64,000 nt of DNA from Microbacterium testaceum StLB037 (lineage in GTDB: Bacteria > Actinomycetota > Actinomycetes > Actinomycetales > Microbacteriaceae). Of this stretch, positions 25,402-37,218 are shown in pieces. Position 1 is the stretch's first letter. Each line of letters starts with the position of its first letter. The notes under the pieces were generated by a model. The model had not been told where the DNA came from, did no database searches, and worked only from the letters and a program-made list of their open reading frames with translations. Position numbers and translations under genes: made by a program. The stretch is taken from positions 3,918,035-3,982,034 of the forward strand of contig NC_015125.1 in NCBI RefSeq assembly GCF_000202635.1, read 5' to 3'.

Positions 25402-26565
25402 TCACTCCGCGCGTACGAGCCGTCCGATGCGCTCGATCGCGTCGCGCAGCACCTCGGGCGCGCAGCCGACATTGATGCGCACGTGCCCGACACCCTCCGC
25501 GCCGAACAGGGGCCCGTGGTGCAGGGCGACTTTCGCCTCGCGTCGGATGAACGGCGCCGGGTTGTCCCCCCACCCGTACGCGGACACGTCGACCCAGGCG
25601 AGGAAGCCGGCCTCGGGAACGCGATAGCGAGCGAGCGGCAGGTGCTCGGCGAGCAGGTCGGCGAGCAGCCTTCGGTTGTCGTCGAGGGCCGCGAGCAGCC
25701 CATCGAGCCAGGCGTCGCTCTCGGCGGCGAACGCGGCGCGGTTGGCGATCACCCCGAAGAGACCGGCCCGCCACTCGACCTCCCACGGCAATCCCTTCAC
25801 CACCGCGGCGGTCTCCTCCGACGCGGTCACGATGACCGCGCATTTCAGCCCCGCGAGGTTGTAGGTCTTGCTCGCGCTCGTCACGGCGTACCCGACCGCG
25901 GCGGCCTCGGGTCCGGCATCCAGGAACGGGGTGAAGACCGACGGGGCGTGCGTGAGCGGCGCGTGGATCTCGTCGCTGACGACCGTGGCCCCGTAGCGAT
26001 GAGCCAGGCGGGCGAGGGCTGCGAGCGACTCCCGCGTGTGGACGGTCCCGGTGGGGTTGTGCGGGTTGCAGAGGAGCACCGAGCGCGCTCCCTGGCCCAG
26101 GGCTCGCTCGATCCCGTCGAGGTCGAGCGACCAGCGCTCGCCGTCGTCAAGGAGCGGCACGCGTTCGACGACCGCGCCGGCCTCTTCGACGGTGTCGTAG
26201 AACGGCGGATACACCGGCGGGGTCACGACCACGCGGTCGCCCGGGTCGGTGACGGCGCGCAGCACCTCGACCACGCCCATCATCACGTCCCCCGTCCACC
26301 GGATGCGCTCCGGGTCGGGCCGCCACCCCCAGCGACGCTCCGCGTACGCGGCGAAGTCGAGGTCGATGCCCGGACGCGGCGGGGTGTAGCCCGTGTCACC
26401 GATCTCGACCGCCCGGTGCAACGCCGCCGTAATCGCGGGCGCCAGCGCGAAATCGGTCTCGGCCACGAACATCGGGATGACATCGTCGCCGTACGAGCGC
26501 CACTTGGTACTGCTGCGCTGACGGAGGAGGTCGAGCGGCAGGGCCTGGAGGGGAGGAACGCTCAT
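25402..26565 (-). CDS. PatB/MalY-type pyridoxal-phosphate C-S lyase
   Basis: A 387-residue fold-type I PLP enzyme. The PLP lysine is in SASKTYNLAGLK and the substrate-side motifs NPHNPTG and VVSDEIHAPL are present. The N-terminus (STKWRSYGDDVIPMFVAETDF) is that of PatB/MalY cystathionine beta-lyases, which convert cystathionine to homocysteine, rather than general aminotransferases. It may also act on other cysteine S-conjugates. TAGGCT (26577-26572) lies 6 nt before the ATG, so it is leaderless. Confidence 0.87.
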   Translation of the reverse strand: MSVPPLQALPLDLLRQRSSTKWRSYGDDVIPMFVAETDFALAPAITAALHRAVEIGDTGYTPPRPGIDLDFAAYAERRWGWRPDPERIRWTGDVMMGVVEVLRAVTDPGDRVVVTPPVYPPFYDTVEEAGAVVERVPLLDDGERWSLDLDGIERALGQGARSVLLCNPHNPTGTVHTRESLAALARLAHRYGATVVSDEIHAPLTHAPSVFTPFLDAGPEAAAVGYAVTSASKTYNLAGLKCAVIVTASEETAAVVKGLPWEVEWRAGLFGVIANRAAFAAESDAWLDGLLAALDDNRRLLADLLAEHLPLARYRVPEAGFLAWVDVSAYGWGDNPAPFIRREAKVALHHGPLFGAEGVGHVRINVGCAPEVLRDAIERIGRLVRAE

Positions 26566-26645
26566 CGCAAAAGCCTAATGACGAGCCCGGATGCCGGGGA
26601 ATCCGGGTGTCAGACGGAGAAACACGGACGGCTCTCGGTACGAAA

Positions 26646-26676
26646 GAACGCCCACCCCTTGTGCGGGTGGGCGTTC
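26646..26676. terminator. Terminator hairpin after the suf operon
   Basis: GAACGCCCACC (26646-26656) pairs with GGTGGGCGTTC (26666-26676) around a 9-nt loop, just downstream of the sufT stop on the minus strand. Confidence 0.8.
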
Positions 26677-26701
26677 TCGAGACCTCGGATCGGTCCTGTG
26701 C

Positions 26702-27031
26702 TCAGATCGCGAAGCCCAGGGCACGCATCATGTCGCGCCCGTCGTCGGTGATCCGCTCGGGGCCCCACGGCGGCATCCACACCCAGTTGATGCGGAAGCG
26801 GTCCACCACGTTGTCGAGGGCCTGAGCCGTCTGCTCTTCGAGCACGTCGGTCAGCGGGCAGCCGGCCGAGGTCAGGGTCATGTGGATGACGAGGGCGTCG
26901 TTCTCGTCGTCCCACGCGAGGTCGTAGATGAGCCCCAGATCGACGACGTTGATCCCCAGTTCGGGGTCCATGACGTCTTTCAGGGCCTCGGTGACCTCGT
27001 CGTACTTCTCGGGCGCGAGGGTTGCGGTCAT
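26702..27031 (-). CDS. SufT-like metal-sulfur cluster assembly factor (MIP18/DUF59)
   Basis: A 109-residue DUF59 protein with DPELGINVVDLGLIYDLAW, the MIP18-family core, and a cysteine in LTSAGCPLTD. Such proteins help mature or deliver Fe-S clusters. It ends the sufB-D-Rieske-C operon, starting 9 nt after the sufC stop. Called SufT in many genomes. Confidence 0.88.
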   Translation of the reverse strand: MTATLAPEKYDEVTEALKDVMDPELGINVVDLGLIYDLAWDDENDALVIHMTLTSAGCPLTDVLEEQTAQALDNVVDRFRINWVWMPPWGPERITDDGRDMMRALGFAI

Positions 27032-27040
27032 GTAACGATC

Positions 27041-27811
27041 TTACGCGTCGATCGGCGTACCGGCCTCGAGGAAGCGGTCGTAACCCTCTTCCTCGAGTCG
27101 GTCGGCGAGCTCGGGCCCGCCCTCTTCGACGATCCGGCCCTTGACGACCACGTGCACGAAGTCGGGGCGGATGTAGCGAAGGATGCGGGTGTAGTGCGTG
27201 ATCAACAGCACGCCGAGGTCGGTCTGCTCCTTCGCGCGGTTGACGCCCTCCGACACGATCTTGAGCGCGTCGACGTCGAGACCGGAGTCGGTCTCGTCGA
27301 GCACGGCGATCTTCGGCTTCAGCAGCTCGAGCTGGAGGATCTCGTGACGCTTCTTCTCTCCACCCGAGAAGCCCTCGTTGACGTTGCGCGCGGCGAACTT
27401 CGCGTCCATGCGCAGGTTCTCCATGGCACCCTTGACGTCCTTGGTCCAGCTGCGGATCGCCGGCGCCTCGCCGTCGATGGCCGTCTTCGCGGTACGCAGG
27501 AAGTTGGTGACCGTGACACCGGGGATCTCCACCGGGTACTGCATCGCCAGGAAAAGACCGGCGCGAGCGCGCTCGTCGACGCTCATCTCGAGCACGTCCT
27601 CCCCGTCGAGCGTGATGGACCCGCTCGTGACGGTGTACTTGGGGTGGCCGGCGATCGTGTACGCCAGGGTCGACTTGCCGGAGCCGTTGGGGCCCATGAT
27701 CGCGTGGGTCTCACCGGTGCGCATGGTCAGCGTCACGCCGTTGAGGATCGGGGTCGTACCGTTCTCCGTCTCGACCGTCACATGGAGGTCGCGGATCTCG
27801 AGGACAGACAT
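27041..27811 (-). CDS. sufC: Fe-S cluster assembly ATPase SufC
   Basis: A 256-residue ABC ATPase: GPNGSGKST, FSGGEKKRHEILQ signature, LDETDSGLDVDALK Walker B and LLITHYTRIL H-loop. The ATPase drives assembly on the SufB-SufD scaffold. The EKKRHEILQ stretch is diagnostic of SufC. It is encoded after the Rieske-type gene, in the same operon. Confidence 0.95.
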   Translation of the reverse strand: MSVLEIRDLHVTVETENGTTPILNGVTLTMRTGETHAIMGPNGSGKSTLAYTIAGHPKYTVTSGSITLDGEDVLEMSVDERARAGLFLAMQYPVEIPGVTVTNFLRTAKTAIDGEAPAIRSWTKDVKGAMENLRMDAKFAARNVNEGFSGGEKKRHEILQLELLKPKIAVLDETDSGLDVDALKIVSEGVNRAKEQTDLGVLLITHYTRILRYIRPDFVHVVVKGRIVEEGGPELADRLEEEGYDRFLEAGTPIDA

Positions 27812-27865
27812 GGTGTTCCTTACTCGTAAAGACTGGGGGGTCGTGGGCGTTGTCGTGAGCGGCGC

Positions 27866-28195
27866 TCAGGCCGTCGCCTTGGTGACGGAAGGATCGATGA
27901 GCACGTCGTCTCCGTCGATCACGACCTCGTACACGGGGACCGGCTCGAAAGCCGGAAGGTTCAGGGGGCGGCCGGTCTTCAGCGAGAACGCCGAGCCGTG
28001 TGCCCAGCACTCCAGCGTCTCGCCCTCGACGAAGCCGTCCGACAGCGAGATGTCGCCGTGCGTGCAGACGTCGCCAATGGCGTGCACCTCACCATTGCCG
28101 TCAAGGACGACGGCGATCGCGACGCCGTCGATCTCGACGCGGTGCGCCTCGTCCTGGGTGAGGTCGCTCAGGCCGCAGGCGCGCGAGGCGCTCAC
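27866..28195 (-). CDS. Rieske-type ferredoxin in the suf operon
   Basis: A 109-residue Rieske [2Fe-2S] protein with ligands in CTHGDISLSDG and CWAHGSAFSL (Cys-X-His ... Cys-X2-His). It is annotated as a non-heme-iron-oxygenase ferredoxin subunit, and in actinobacterial suf operons is thought to supply electrons for cluster assembly. Its GTG start overlaps the sufD stop, so the two are coupled. Confidence 0.9.
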   Translation of the reverse strand: MSASRACGLSDLTQDEAHRVEIDGVAIAVVLDGNGEVHAIGDVCTHGDISLSDGFVEGETLECWAHGSAFSLKTGRPLNLPAFEPVPVYEVVIDGDDVLIDPSVTKATA

Positions 28196-29385
28196 GCCGC
28201 AGCTCCCTCGGCCAGCTCGCGCTCGATCGCCGCGATGAGTTCGGTTTCGAGCTCCGGGATGCCGATGCGCTGGACGATCTCGCTCAGGAACCCGAGCACG
28301 ACGAGCCGTCGCGCCTCTTCCTCGGCGATGCCGCGAGCCTGAAGGTAGAACAGCTGCTCGTCGTCGAAGCGTCCGGTGGCGCTCGCGTGGCCGGCGCCCT
28401 GGATGTCGCCCGTCTCGATCTCGAGGTTCGGGATCGAGTCGGCGCGCGCGCCGTCGGTGAGCACGAGGTTGCGGTTGGCCTCGTACGAGTCGGTGCCCGT
28501 GGCATCCGGTCCGATGAGGACGTCGCCGATCCAGACGCTGCGCGCGCTCTCGCCCTGCAGCGCGCCCTTGTAGAGCACGTCGCCGACGGTGTGCGGTCCC
28601 TTGTGGTGCAGGTAGACCTGCGACTCGAGGTGCTGTCCGGCGTCGGAGAACGACAGACCGTACAAGCGCCCCTCGGCTCCGGCGCCCGAGAGCTCGACCG
28701 AGGGGTTCACGCGCACGACACCGCCGCCGAAGCTCACCACGACGTGCGTGAGCTTGGCGTCGCGGTCGACGCGGGCCTGGTGCGACGACGCGTGGATCGC
28801 GTCGTCGTTCCAGTTCTGCACCGACACGACGGTGAGCTGCGCACCGTCGCGGACGAGGATCTCGACGTTCTGCGCGTGCTGGGCGGTGCCTTCGTGGCGC
28901 AGCACGACGGTGCCGCGCGAGTTCGGCTGCGCCTCGATCACGACGTGCGCGTGCGCAAGGCCACCCGTGCCCGTGAGGCGCACCACGACGGGCTCAGCGA
29001 GCTCGACGTTCGCGGGGATGCGCAGCAGGGGCGCCTCGACCTCGTGCGCCCAGGCGAGGGCGGCCGGCAGGTCTTCCGGGCGGAAGTGCTCGCCGCGGGG
29101 AGCGTCGCCCACCGCGAGGCGCAGCTGCTCGACCTCGGCGGGTGCCTCGACGTCGACGGCGATGACGCCGGTCGGACCGGCCTCGTCGACGAAGAGCGGC
29201 GCGAGCCGGTCGGTCGGGCTGAGCTTCCAGTTGACCTCACGGCCCGTGGGAGTGCCGAAGTCGGCCGGGTCGAACGAGGTCTTCCGCTCCGAGCGCGTCT
29301 GCACCGGAACGGCGGATGCCACGAGGGCGGCCGGGTCGATATGACCCGCCGCAGCGGATGCGGGGGTCTGCGTCGCGGTCGTCAC
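28192..29385 (-). CDS. sufD: Fe-S cluster assembly scaffold SufD
   Basis: A 397-residue SufD. The C-terminal beta-helix domain has ALQGESARSVWIGDVLIG and DIQGAGHASATGRFDDEQLFYLQARG, typical of SufB/SufD proteins. It pairs with SufB as the SufBC2D scaffold. It starts at GTG 29385, directly after sufB with no gap. Confidence 0.93.
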   Translation of the reverse strand: MTTATQTPASAAAGHIDPAALVASAVPVQTRSERKTSFDPADFGTPTGREVNWKLSPTDRLAPLFVDEAGPTGVIAVDVEAPAEVEQLRLAVGDAPRGEHFRPEDLPAALAWAHEVEAPLLRIPANVELAEPVVVRLTGTGGLAHAHVVIEAQPNSRGTVVLRHEGTAQHAQNVEILVRDGAQLTVVSVQNWNDDAIHASSHQARVDRDAKLTHVVVSFGGGVVRVNPSVELSGAGAEGRLYGLSFSDAGQHLESQVYLHHKGPHTVGDVLYKGALQGESARSVWIGDVLIGPDATGTDSYEANRNLVLTDGARADSIPNLEIETGDIQGAGHASATGRFDDEQLFYLQARGIAEEEARRLVVLGFLSEIVQRIGIPELETELIAAIERELAEGAAA

Positions 29386-30804
29386 TTAACCAACACTGCC
29401 TTCCATGCCCATCTCGATGAGCTTGTTGAGTTCGAGCGCGTACTCCATGGGGAGCTCACGCGCGATGGGCTCGATGAATCCGCGCACGATCATCGCCATG
29501 GCCTCGTCTTCGGGGAGGCCGCGCGACTGCAGGTAGAACAGCTGCTCCTCGCTGACCTTCGAGACGGTTGCCTCGTGGCCCAGCTGCACGTCGTCGACGC
29601 GGATGTCGATCGCGGGGTACGTGTCGGAGCGGGAGATCGTGTCGACCAGGAGCGCGTCGCAGCGCACGGTGTTCGCGGAGTGGTGCGCGTTGGCATCCAC
29701 TCGCACTTCACCGCGGTAACCGGCGCGACCGCCGCCGCGGGCGATCGACTTCGAGACGATCGACGACTGCGTGTACGGCGCCATGTGGATCATCTTCGCG
29801 CCGGCGTCCTGGTGCTGACCGGGACCGGCGAAGGCGACCGAGAGCGTCTCGCCCTTGGCGTGCTCGCCCATGAGATAGATGGAGGGGTACTTCATCGTCA
29901 CCTTGGAGCCGATGTTGCCGTCGACCCACTCCATGGTCGCGCCCTCGTGGGCGACGGCGCGCTTGGTGACGAGGTTGTAGACGTTGTTCGACCAGTTCTG
30001 GATCGTCGTGTAGCGCACGCGGGCGTTCTTCTTCACGATGATCTCGACCACGGCCGAGTGCAGCGAGTCGCTCTTGTAGATCGGGGCGGTGCAGCCCTCG
30101 ATGTAGTGGACGTAGCTGTCCTCGTCGGCGATGATCAGCGTCCGCTCGAACTGACCCATGTTCTCGGTGTTGATGCGGAAGTACGCCTGCAGCGGGATCT
30201 CGACGTGCACGCCCTTGGGGACGTAGACGAACGAACCGCCCGACCAGACGGCCGTGTTGAGCGCGGCGAACTTGTTGTCGCCGGCGGGGATGACGGTGCC
30301 GAAGTACTCCTCGAAGAACTCGGGGTGCTCCTTGAGCGCGGTGTCGGTGTCCATGAAGATGACACCCTGCTGCTCGAGGTCCTCGCGGATCTGGTGGTAG
30401 ACCACCTCGGACTCGTACTGTGCGGCGACACCGGCGACGAGACGCTGGCGCTCCGCCTCGGGGATGCCGAGCTTCTCGTACGTGTTGCGGATCTCCTCGG
30501 GAAGCTCTTCCCACGATCCCGCCTGCTTCTCGGTCGAGCGCACGAAGTACTTGATGTTGTCGAAGTCGATGTCCGACAGGTCGGCGCCCCAGGTCGGCAT
30601 GGGCTTGCGACCGAAGAGCTGATAGCCCTTCAGGCGCGTCTTGAGCATCCACTCGGGTTCGGACTTGAGGGCGGAGATCCCGCGCACCACGTCCTCGTTG
30701 ATCCCGCGCTGGGCGACCGCGCCGGCGGCGTCGGTGTCGTGCCAGCCGAACTCGTATTGCCCCAGGCTTTCGAGTTCGGGTCGGTCGATGAGTACATCGG
30801 ACAT
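29386..30804 (-). CDS. sufB: Fe-S cluster assembly scaffold SufB
   Basis: A 472-residue SufB with [26 protein letters not shown] and the C-terminal [19 protein letters not shown] conserved in the family. It is the cluster-building scaffold of the SUF complex. ATG 30804 is preferred over GTG 30813 because AGGAGAG sits 8 nt before it. It leads the operon. No sufR regulator and no sufS/sufU follow; the operon ends with sufT. Confidence 0.93.
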   Translation of the reverse strand: MSDVLIDRPELESLGQYEFGWHDTDAAGAVAQRGINEDVVRGISALKSEPEWMLKTRLKGYQLFGRKPMPTWGADLSDIDFDNIKYFVRSTEKQAGSWEELPEEIRNTYEKLGIPEAERQRLVAGVAAQYESEVVYHQIREDLEQQGVIFMDTDTALKEHPEFFEEYFGTVIPAGDNKFAALNTAVWSGGSFVYVPKGVHVEIPLQAYFRINTENMGQFERTLIIADEDSYVHYIEGCTAPIYKSDSLHSAVVEIIVKKNARVRYTTIQNWSNNVYNLVTKRAVAHEGATMEWVDGNIGSKVTMKYPSIYLMGEHAKGETLSVAFAGPGQHQDAGAKMIHMAPYTQSSIVSKSIARGGGRAGYRGEVRVDANAHHSANTVRCDALLVDTISRSDTYPAIDIRVDDVQLGHEATVSKVSEEQLFYLQSRGLPEDEAMAMIVRGFIEPIARELPMEYALELNKLIEMGMEGSVG

Positions 30805-31053
30805 GGTGATCACTCTCCTTCTCGGGCCTCAACGGTGTCATCCGCCCCGACATTCCAGACTCCGGTCGAAGTCTCAGGAACGTCGCTGGTGGGCCCGCTC
30901 GAAGGCGCTGGCTGCGCGCCTAGACTGTCTCTGGTGCCGAACGCGTGAGCGCTGCACCCGGACCCTTTGATTCTACAGGCAAGACCCGCTCCTGGCACGG
31001 CAGCATCGCTGCCCCGACGGCCCCGAGCGGCCCGCTGCCAGGAAGCCCGACGC

Positions 31054-32043
31054 ATGTCCTCCGCCTCGACCCCGTCCCCGCTCTCACGTCTGCGTGACGT
31101 GCTCACGCGCCTGCGCGACCGACTCCCGACCGCTGTCACGCGCCGTACGCGCGTCCTCGCATGGCTGGTCCTGATCAGCAACGTCGTGATCGTCGGCACG
31201 GGCGGCCTCGTCCGTCTGACCGGTTCGGGCATGGGCTGTTCGACCTGGCCCTACTGCACCTCGGACTCGCTCGTCCCGACGCAGGAGCTCGGCATCCACG
31301 GGGCCATCGAGTTCGGCAACCGCACGCTCACCGGTGTCCTCGTCGTCATCGCGCTCCTGGCCTTCCTCGCGGTGGTGCGCACCGGCCGACGCGACCTGCG
31401 CACGCTCACGCTTGCGAACGGCATCGGCATCATCCTGCAGGCCGTGGTCGGCGGCGTCATCGTGTGGCTGCACCTTCCCCCCACCCTGGTGGGCATCCAC
31501 TTCGTCATCTCCGCGGCACTCGTCGCGAACGGCGCCGCGCTCGTCGCCCGCGCCTCCTCTCCCGCCGGCCCGCGCGTCCTGGCCGTGAGCCGTCCCTTCG
31601 CCGTCCTCTCCCATGTCACGAGCGGTTTCGTCGCGCTGACGGTGCTCGTCGGCATCCTGTTGACCGGCTCCGGTCCCCACGCGGGCGACGACCAGGCCGC
31701 GCGTAACGGACTCGACCCCGTCCTCTGGCAGCACATCCACTCCTGGCCGGCCTACGCGACGTTCGCGCTGACCCTGATCCTCGTCGTCGCGTCGTGGCGC
31801 ACCCCCGCCGCGCTGCGGCTGCGTCGATGGACGGGACTGCTGCTCGGCATCGAAGTGGTGCAGATCGCCGTCGGGCTCTGGCAGGCACGGACCGGCCTGC
31901 CGATCGTCCTCGTCAACATCCACATGGTGCTCGCCGTGTCGCTCGTGGCCGCGATGACCGCCGTCCTCATGCACCTGAAGGCCACCGCCTCCGTCGCGGC
32001 GTCCGCGGCTCCGCGGGCGGAGACCGCCTCAGCCCGGAGCTGA
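31054..32043 (+). CDS. ctaA: Heme A synthase (COX15/CtaA)
   Basis: A 329-residue protein with about eight membrane helices. Conserved histidines lie in GIHGAIEFGNRTLTG, VGIHFVISA, FAVLSHVTSG and HIHSWPAYATF. It converts heme O to heme A for cytochrome c oxidase. ATG 31054 is used, with AGGAA about 11 nt upstream. It is divergent from sufB. Confidence 0.92.
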   Translation: MSSASTPSPLSRLRDVLTRLRDRLPTAVTRRTRVLAWLVLISNVVIVGTGGLVRLTGSGMGCSTWPYCTSDSLVPTQELGIHGAIEFGNRTLTGVLVVIALLAFLAVVRTGRRDLRTLTLANGIGIILQAVVGGVIVWLHLPPTLVGIHFVISAALVANGAALVARASSPAGPRVLAVSRPFAVLSHVTSGFVALTVLVGILLTGSGPHAGDDQAARNGLDPVLWQHIHSWPAYATFALTLILVVASWRTPAALRLRRWTGLLLGIEVVQIAVGLWQARTGLPIVLVNIHMVLAVSLVAAMTAVLMHLKATASVAASAAPRAETASARS

Positions 32044-32270
32044 CTGCCCTCCGCGAGACGACCGTTCCGGATGCCGCGACGTCCGACATCCGCGGCGGAC
32101 ACGCCCCTTATACGCTCATAGGTGATTCATCGGCGACCCCTAGCCGACGCCCTGACGTATGCGACACCGTGGAGTGTCCGGTGCACCCCTGCGCCCGGAT
32201 CCCTGGTGCCGCGGCACCGGAAACCGCATCCGCGCCTCCCCCGGCCGCGGAACGACAAGGAGTACATCTC
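32044..32270. other. Intergenic region before the membrane protein gene
   Basis: No coding frame is evident. TACGCT at 32111-32116 is a possible -10, about 155 nt before the next gene, and AAGGAG at 32257-32262 is its ribosome site. Confidence 0.35.
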
Positions 32271-32741
32271 ATGCAGACCCGTCCCCGTCTGGTCACCAAC
32301 GTCCCGTTCTGGGTCCTCGTGATCGCATCGCTTGCCGCAGTGATCGGCGGACTCGTTCTCGTCCTGCGTCAGGTCGACGCGATCCAGGCCCTGGTCAACG
32401 ACCCGAACGCCACGGTCGTCACCGTCTACGTCGCCCAGTCGTGGGTGTCCGTCGGTGCCGCCATCCTCGCCGCGGGCGCGATCGGCCTCGCCTCGGCACT
32501 CGCCGTCGCCACGGTCGTCTCGACCCGCACGAACCCCGACGTCGCGATCGAGACCATCGATTGGACCAGCGACGACGAATCGGCCGCCGAGCAGATCCCC
32601 GCCTTCGCCACGGCCCCCGCTGCGGCCACGCCCGCCGCGCCGATCGCCGTGGAGGACGCCGACATCGAGACGCCCTCGACCGCCCCGGCTCCCGCGCAGG
32701 CCGCGCCGCAGAAGGACGACACGGACCCCGCCGCGCGCTGA
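32271..32741 (+). CDS. Small membrane protein of unknown function
   Basis: A 156-residue protein with two membrane helices (VPFWVLVIASLAAVIGGLVL and SVGAAILAAGAIGLASALAV) near residues 11-31 and 60-80, and an Ala/Pro/Asp-rich cytoplasmic tail (residues 95-156). I recognise no family. The frame is open upstream, but AAGGAG ends 8 nt before ATG 32271. It lies between heme A and heme O synthase genes and a shared terminator, so a role in the oxidase region is conceivable but unproven. Confidence 0.7.
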   Translation: MQTRPRLVTNVPFWVLVIASLAAVIGGLVLVLRQVDAIQALVNDPNATVVTVYVAQSWVSVGAAILAAGAIGLASALAVATVVSTRTNPDVAIETIDWTSDDESAAEQIPAFATAPAAATPAAPIAVEDADIETPSTAPAPAQAAPQKDDTDPAAR

Positions 32742-32754
32742 GCGTCGAGACACG

Positions 32755-32788
32755 AAAGCGCCCGCCCCGATTCGGGGCGGGCGCTTTT
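32755..32788. terminator. Bidirectional terminator between membrane protein and ctaB
   Basis: AAAGCGCCCGCCCC (32755-32768) pairs with GGGGCGGGCGCTTT around a short loop and ends in TTTT, between converging genes. Confidence 0.88.
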
Positions 32789-32794
32789 CCGTTG

Positions 32795-33721
32795 TCAGAA
32801 CGGCAGCAGCGGGTCGACGGCGATCGCGACGAAGAGCAGCGTCAGGTAGGTGATCGACGCGTGGAAGACCCGCATCGGGCGGGGCTCACCGCCGCGCACC
32901 GCACGCGAGTAGAGGCGGTGCGACTCGTAGATGAACCAACCGCCGAAGACCAGGGCCGAGACGGTGTACACGAGCCCCATGGATGCCACCGGGATGAGCA
33001 GCAGCGAGCAGGCGACGGTGGCCCACGCGTACAGGATGACCTGGAGACCCACCTGCGATCCGCTGCGGGTCGCGCCGAGCATCGGCACGTCGACCTCGTC
33101 GTACTGGTCGGCGTACTTCATCGACAGCGGCCAGTAGTGCGGCGGCGTCCAGAGGAAGACGAGCGCGAACAGGATGAGCGGCGCCCAGGTGAGCGATCCG
33201 GTCACGGCCGACCAGCCGATGAGGACGGGGAAGCACCCGGCGATCCCGCCCCACACGATGTTCTGCTCGGTGCGGCGCTTGAGGATCATCGTGTAGATGA
33301 CGACGTAGAAGAAGATCGCCGCGGCCGAGAGCCCCGCAGCGAGCGGGTTCGTGAAGGCCCACAGCCACACGGTCGAGAAGACCGCGAGCGTCCACGCGAA
33401 GATCAGCGCACCGCGCGGTGAGACCTCGCCGGTGACCAGCGGACGGTTCTCGGTGCGCTGCATGTGCGCATCGATGTCGCGGTCGAGGTACATGTTGAAC
33501 GCCGCGGCGGAGCCGGCGCTCAGCGAGCCGCCGATGACGGTCGCGAAGATCAGCCAGAGGTTCGGCAGACCACCCTGCGCGAGGATCATGACCGGCACCG
33601 TCGTGACGAGCAGCAGCTCGAGCACACGAGGCTTGGTCAGGGCGACGTACGCCCGAACGGTTCGTCCGACGGAGCGGCGATCGGTCGTCGCAATGACGTG
33701 CGACGTCGTCGAGATGTCCAT
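32795..33721 (-). CDS. ctaB: Protoheme IX farnesyltransferase (heme O synthase)
   Basis: A 308-residue UbiA-family membrane protein with about nine helices and the prenyl-diphosphate motif [20 protein letters not shown]; the second polar motif is near residues 190-200. It adds farnesyl to heme B, giving heme O. It diverges from the pentose-phosphate operon. A TAGAAT -10 is possible at 33761-33756. Confidence 0.93.
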   Translation of the reverse strand: MDISTTSHVIATTDRRSVGRTVRAYVALTKPRVLELLLVTTVPVMILAQGGLPNLWLIFATVIGGSLSAGSAAAFNMYLDRDIDAHMQRTENRPLVTGEVSPRGALIFAWTLAVFSTVWLWAFTNPLAAGLSAAAIFFYVVIYTMILKRRTEQNIVWGGIAGCFPVLIGWSAVTGSLTWAPLILFALVFLWTPPHYWPLSMKYADQYDEVDVPMLGATRSGSQVGLQVILYAWATVACSLLLIPVASMGLVYTVSALVFGGWFIYESHRLYSRAVRGGEPRPMRVFHASITYLTLLFVAIAVDPLLPF

Positions 33722-33949
33722 CGTCCCCCGGGGTAGCGCGTATGAAACCTCAACGATTCTACGTCATGCCCACCACACGACCGGCCGCCTGTCGACCCCC
33801 GTCACGGACCGCAACGCACGCGGTCGATCTCGCTATGCTGGCCGTGAACGCGCGCCCCGCGCCGACACCCCACCCCTCTCCCACTCCTACGGTGGTGAGT
33901 GCGGCGTCGGAAGTGATCCGGGCGCACAGTATCGAGAAAGGCGACCCTG

Positions 33950-36079
<2,130 letters not shown>

Positions 36080-36096
36080 TCGAGGAGAACAGACAC

Positions 36097-37218
36097 ATGA
36101 GCACTCCCACCGAAGACCTGTCCGCCGCGGGCGTCAGCATCTGGCTCGACGACCTCTCCCGCCAGCGCATCCAGTCCGGCAACCTCGCGGAGCTCATCGA
36201 GTCCCGCAACGTCGTCGGCGTGACCACCAACCCGACGATCTTCGCCGGCGCGCTGTCGAAGGGCGAGGCCTACGAGGGCCAGGTGAAGGAGCTGGCGGCT
36301 CAGGATGCCGGCGTCGACGAGGCGATCTTCTCGATCACCACCGACGACGTGCGCGACGCGTGCGACATCTTCCTGCCCGTCTTCGACGCCACGAACGGCG
36401 TCGACGGTCGCGTGTCGATCGAGGTCTCCCCCGACCTGGCCCACGACACCGAAGGCACCATCGCCCAGGCGAAGGACCTCTCGGCTCGCGTCGACCGCAA
36501 GAACGTCCTCATCAAGATCCCCGCGACCAAGGCGGGCCTACCGGCCATCACCGAGGTCATCGGCGCGGGCATCTCGGTGAACGTCACGTTGATCTTCAGC
36601 CTCGAGCGGTACGCCGAGGTCATCGACGCCTACCTCACGGGTGTCGAGAAGGCACAGGCCGCCGGCCACGACATCTCGACGCTCCAGTCGGTCGCGTCCT
36701 TCTTCGTGTCGCGCGTCGACACCGAGATCGACAAGCGTCTCGCCGCTCTCGGCACCGACGAGGCCGCCGCGCTCAAAGGCAAGGCCGGCATCGCCAACGC
36801 CCGCCTCGCCTACGAGCTCTACGAGCAGAAGTTCGCCGAGCCCCGTGCCACGGCCCTCCTCGACGCCGGAGCCACCGTGCAGCGCCCGCTGTGGGCCTCG
36901 ACGGGGGTCAAGGACCCGGCGCTGCCCGACACGCTCTACGTCACCGAGCTCGTCGCTCCCGGCACCGTCAACACCATGCCGGAGAAGACGCTCGAGGCGA
37001 CCTTCGACCACGGCGTCATCACCGGCGACACCGTCACCGGTGCCTACGCCGAGGCGCACGAGGTCTTCGACCGTCTGGCCGCCGCGGGCGTCGACGTCGC
37101 CGACGCGACGCAGACGCTCGAGGACGAGGGCGTCGAGAAGTTCATCGCCTCCTGGCACGAACTGCAGGACACCGTGAAGACCGCTCTCGACGCCGGAAGC
37201 GCCCAGGCCGCACAGTGA
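36097..37218 (+). CDS. tal: Transaldolase
   Basis: A 373-residue transaldolase of the longer actinobacterial type. The Schiff-base Lys is in [12 protein letters not shown], and [10 protein letters not shown] and [15 protein letters not shown] are conserved. It moves dihydroxyacetone units between sugar phosphates. GAGGAG precedes the ATG, and its stop overlaps the start of pgi. Confidence 0.95.
   Translation: MSTPTEDLSAAGVSIWLDDLSRQRIQSGNLAELIESRNVVGVTTNPTIFAGALSKGEAYEGQVKELAAQDAGVDEAIFSITTDDVRDACDIFLPVFDATNGVDGRVSIEVSPDLAHDTEGTIAQAKDLSARVDRKNVLIKIPATKAGLPAITEVIGAGISVNVTLIFSLERYAEVIDAYLTGVEKAQAAGHDISTLQSVASFFVSRVDTEIDKRLAALGTDEAAALKGKAGIANARLAYELYEQKFAEPRATALLDAGATVQRPLWASTGVKDPALPDTLYVTELVAPGTVNTMPEKTLEATFDHGVITGDTVTGAYAEAHEVFDRLAAAGVDVADATQTLEDEGVEKFIASWHELQDTVKTALDAGSAQAAQ

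Noticed and set aside
28387..30948. An 853-residue plus-strand frame antisense to sufD and sufB
   Set aside because: Shadow of sufB/sufD; no recognisable domain, composition of reverse-complement reading.
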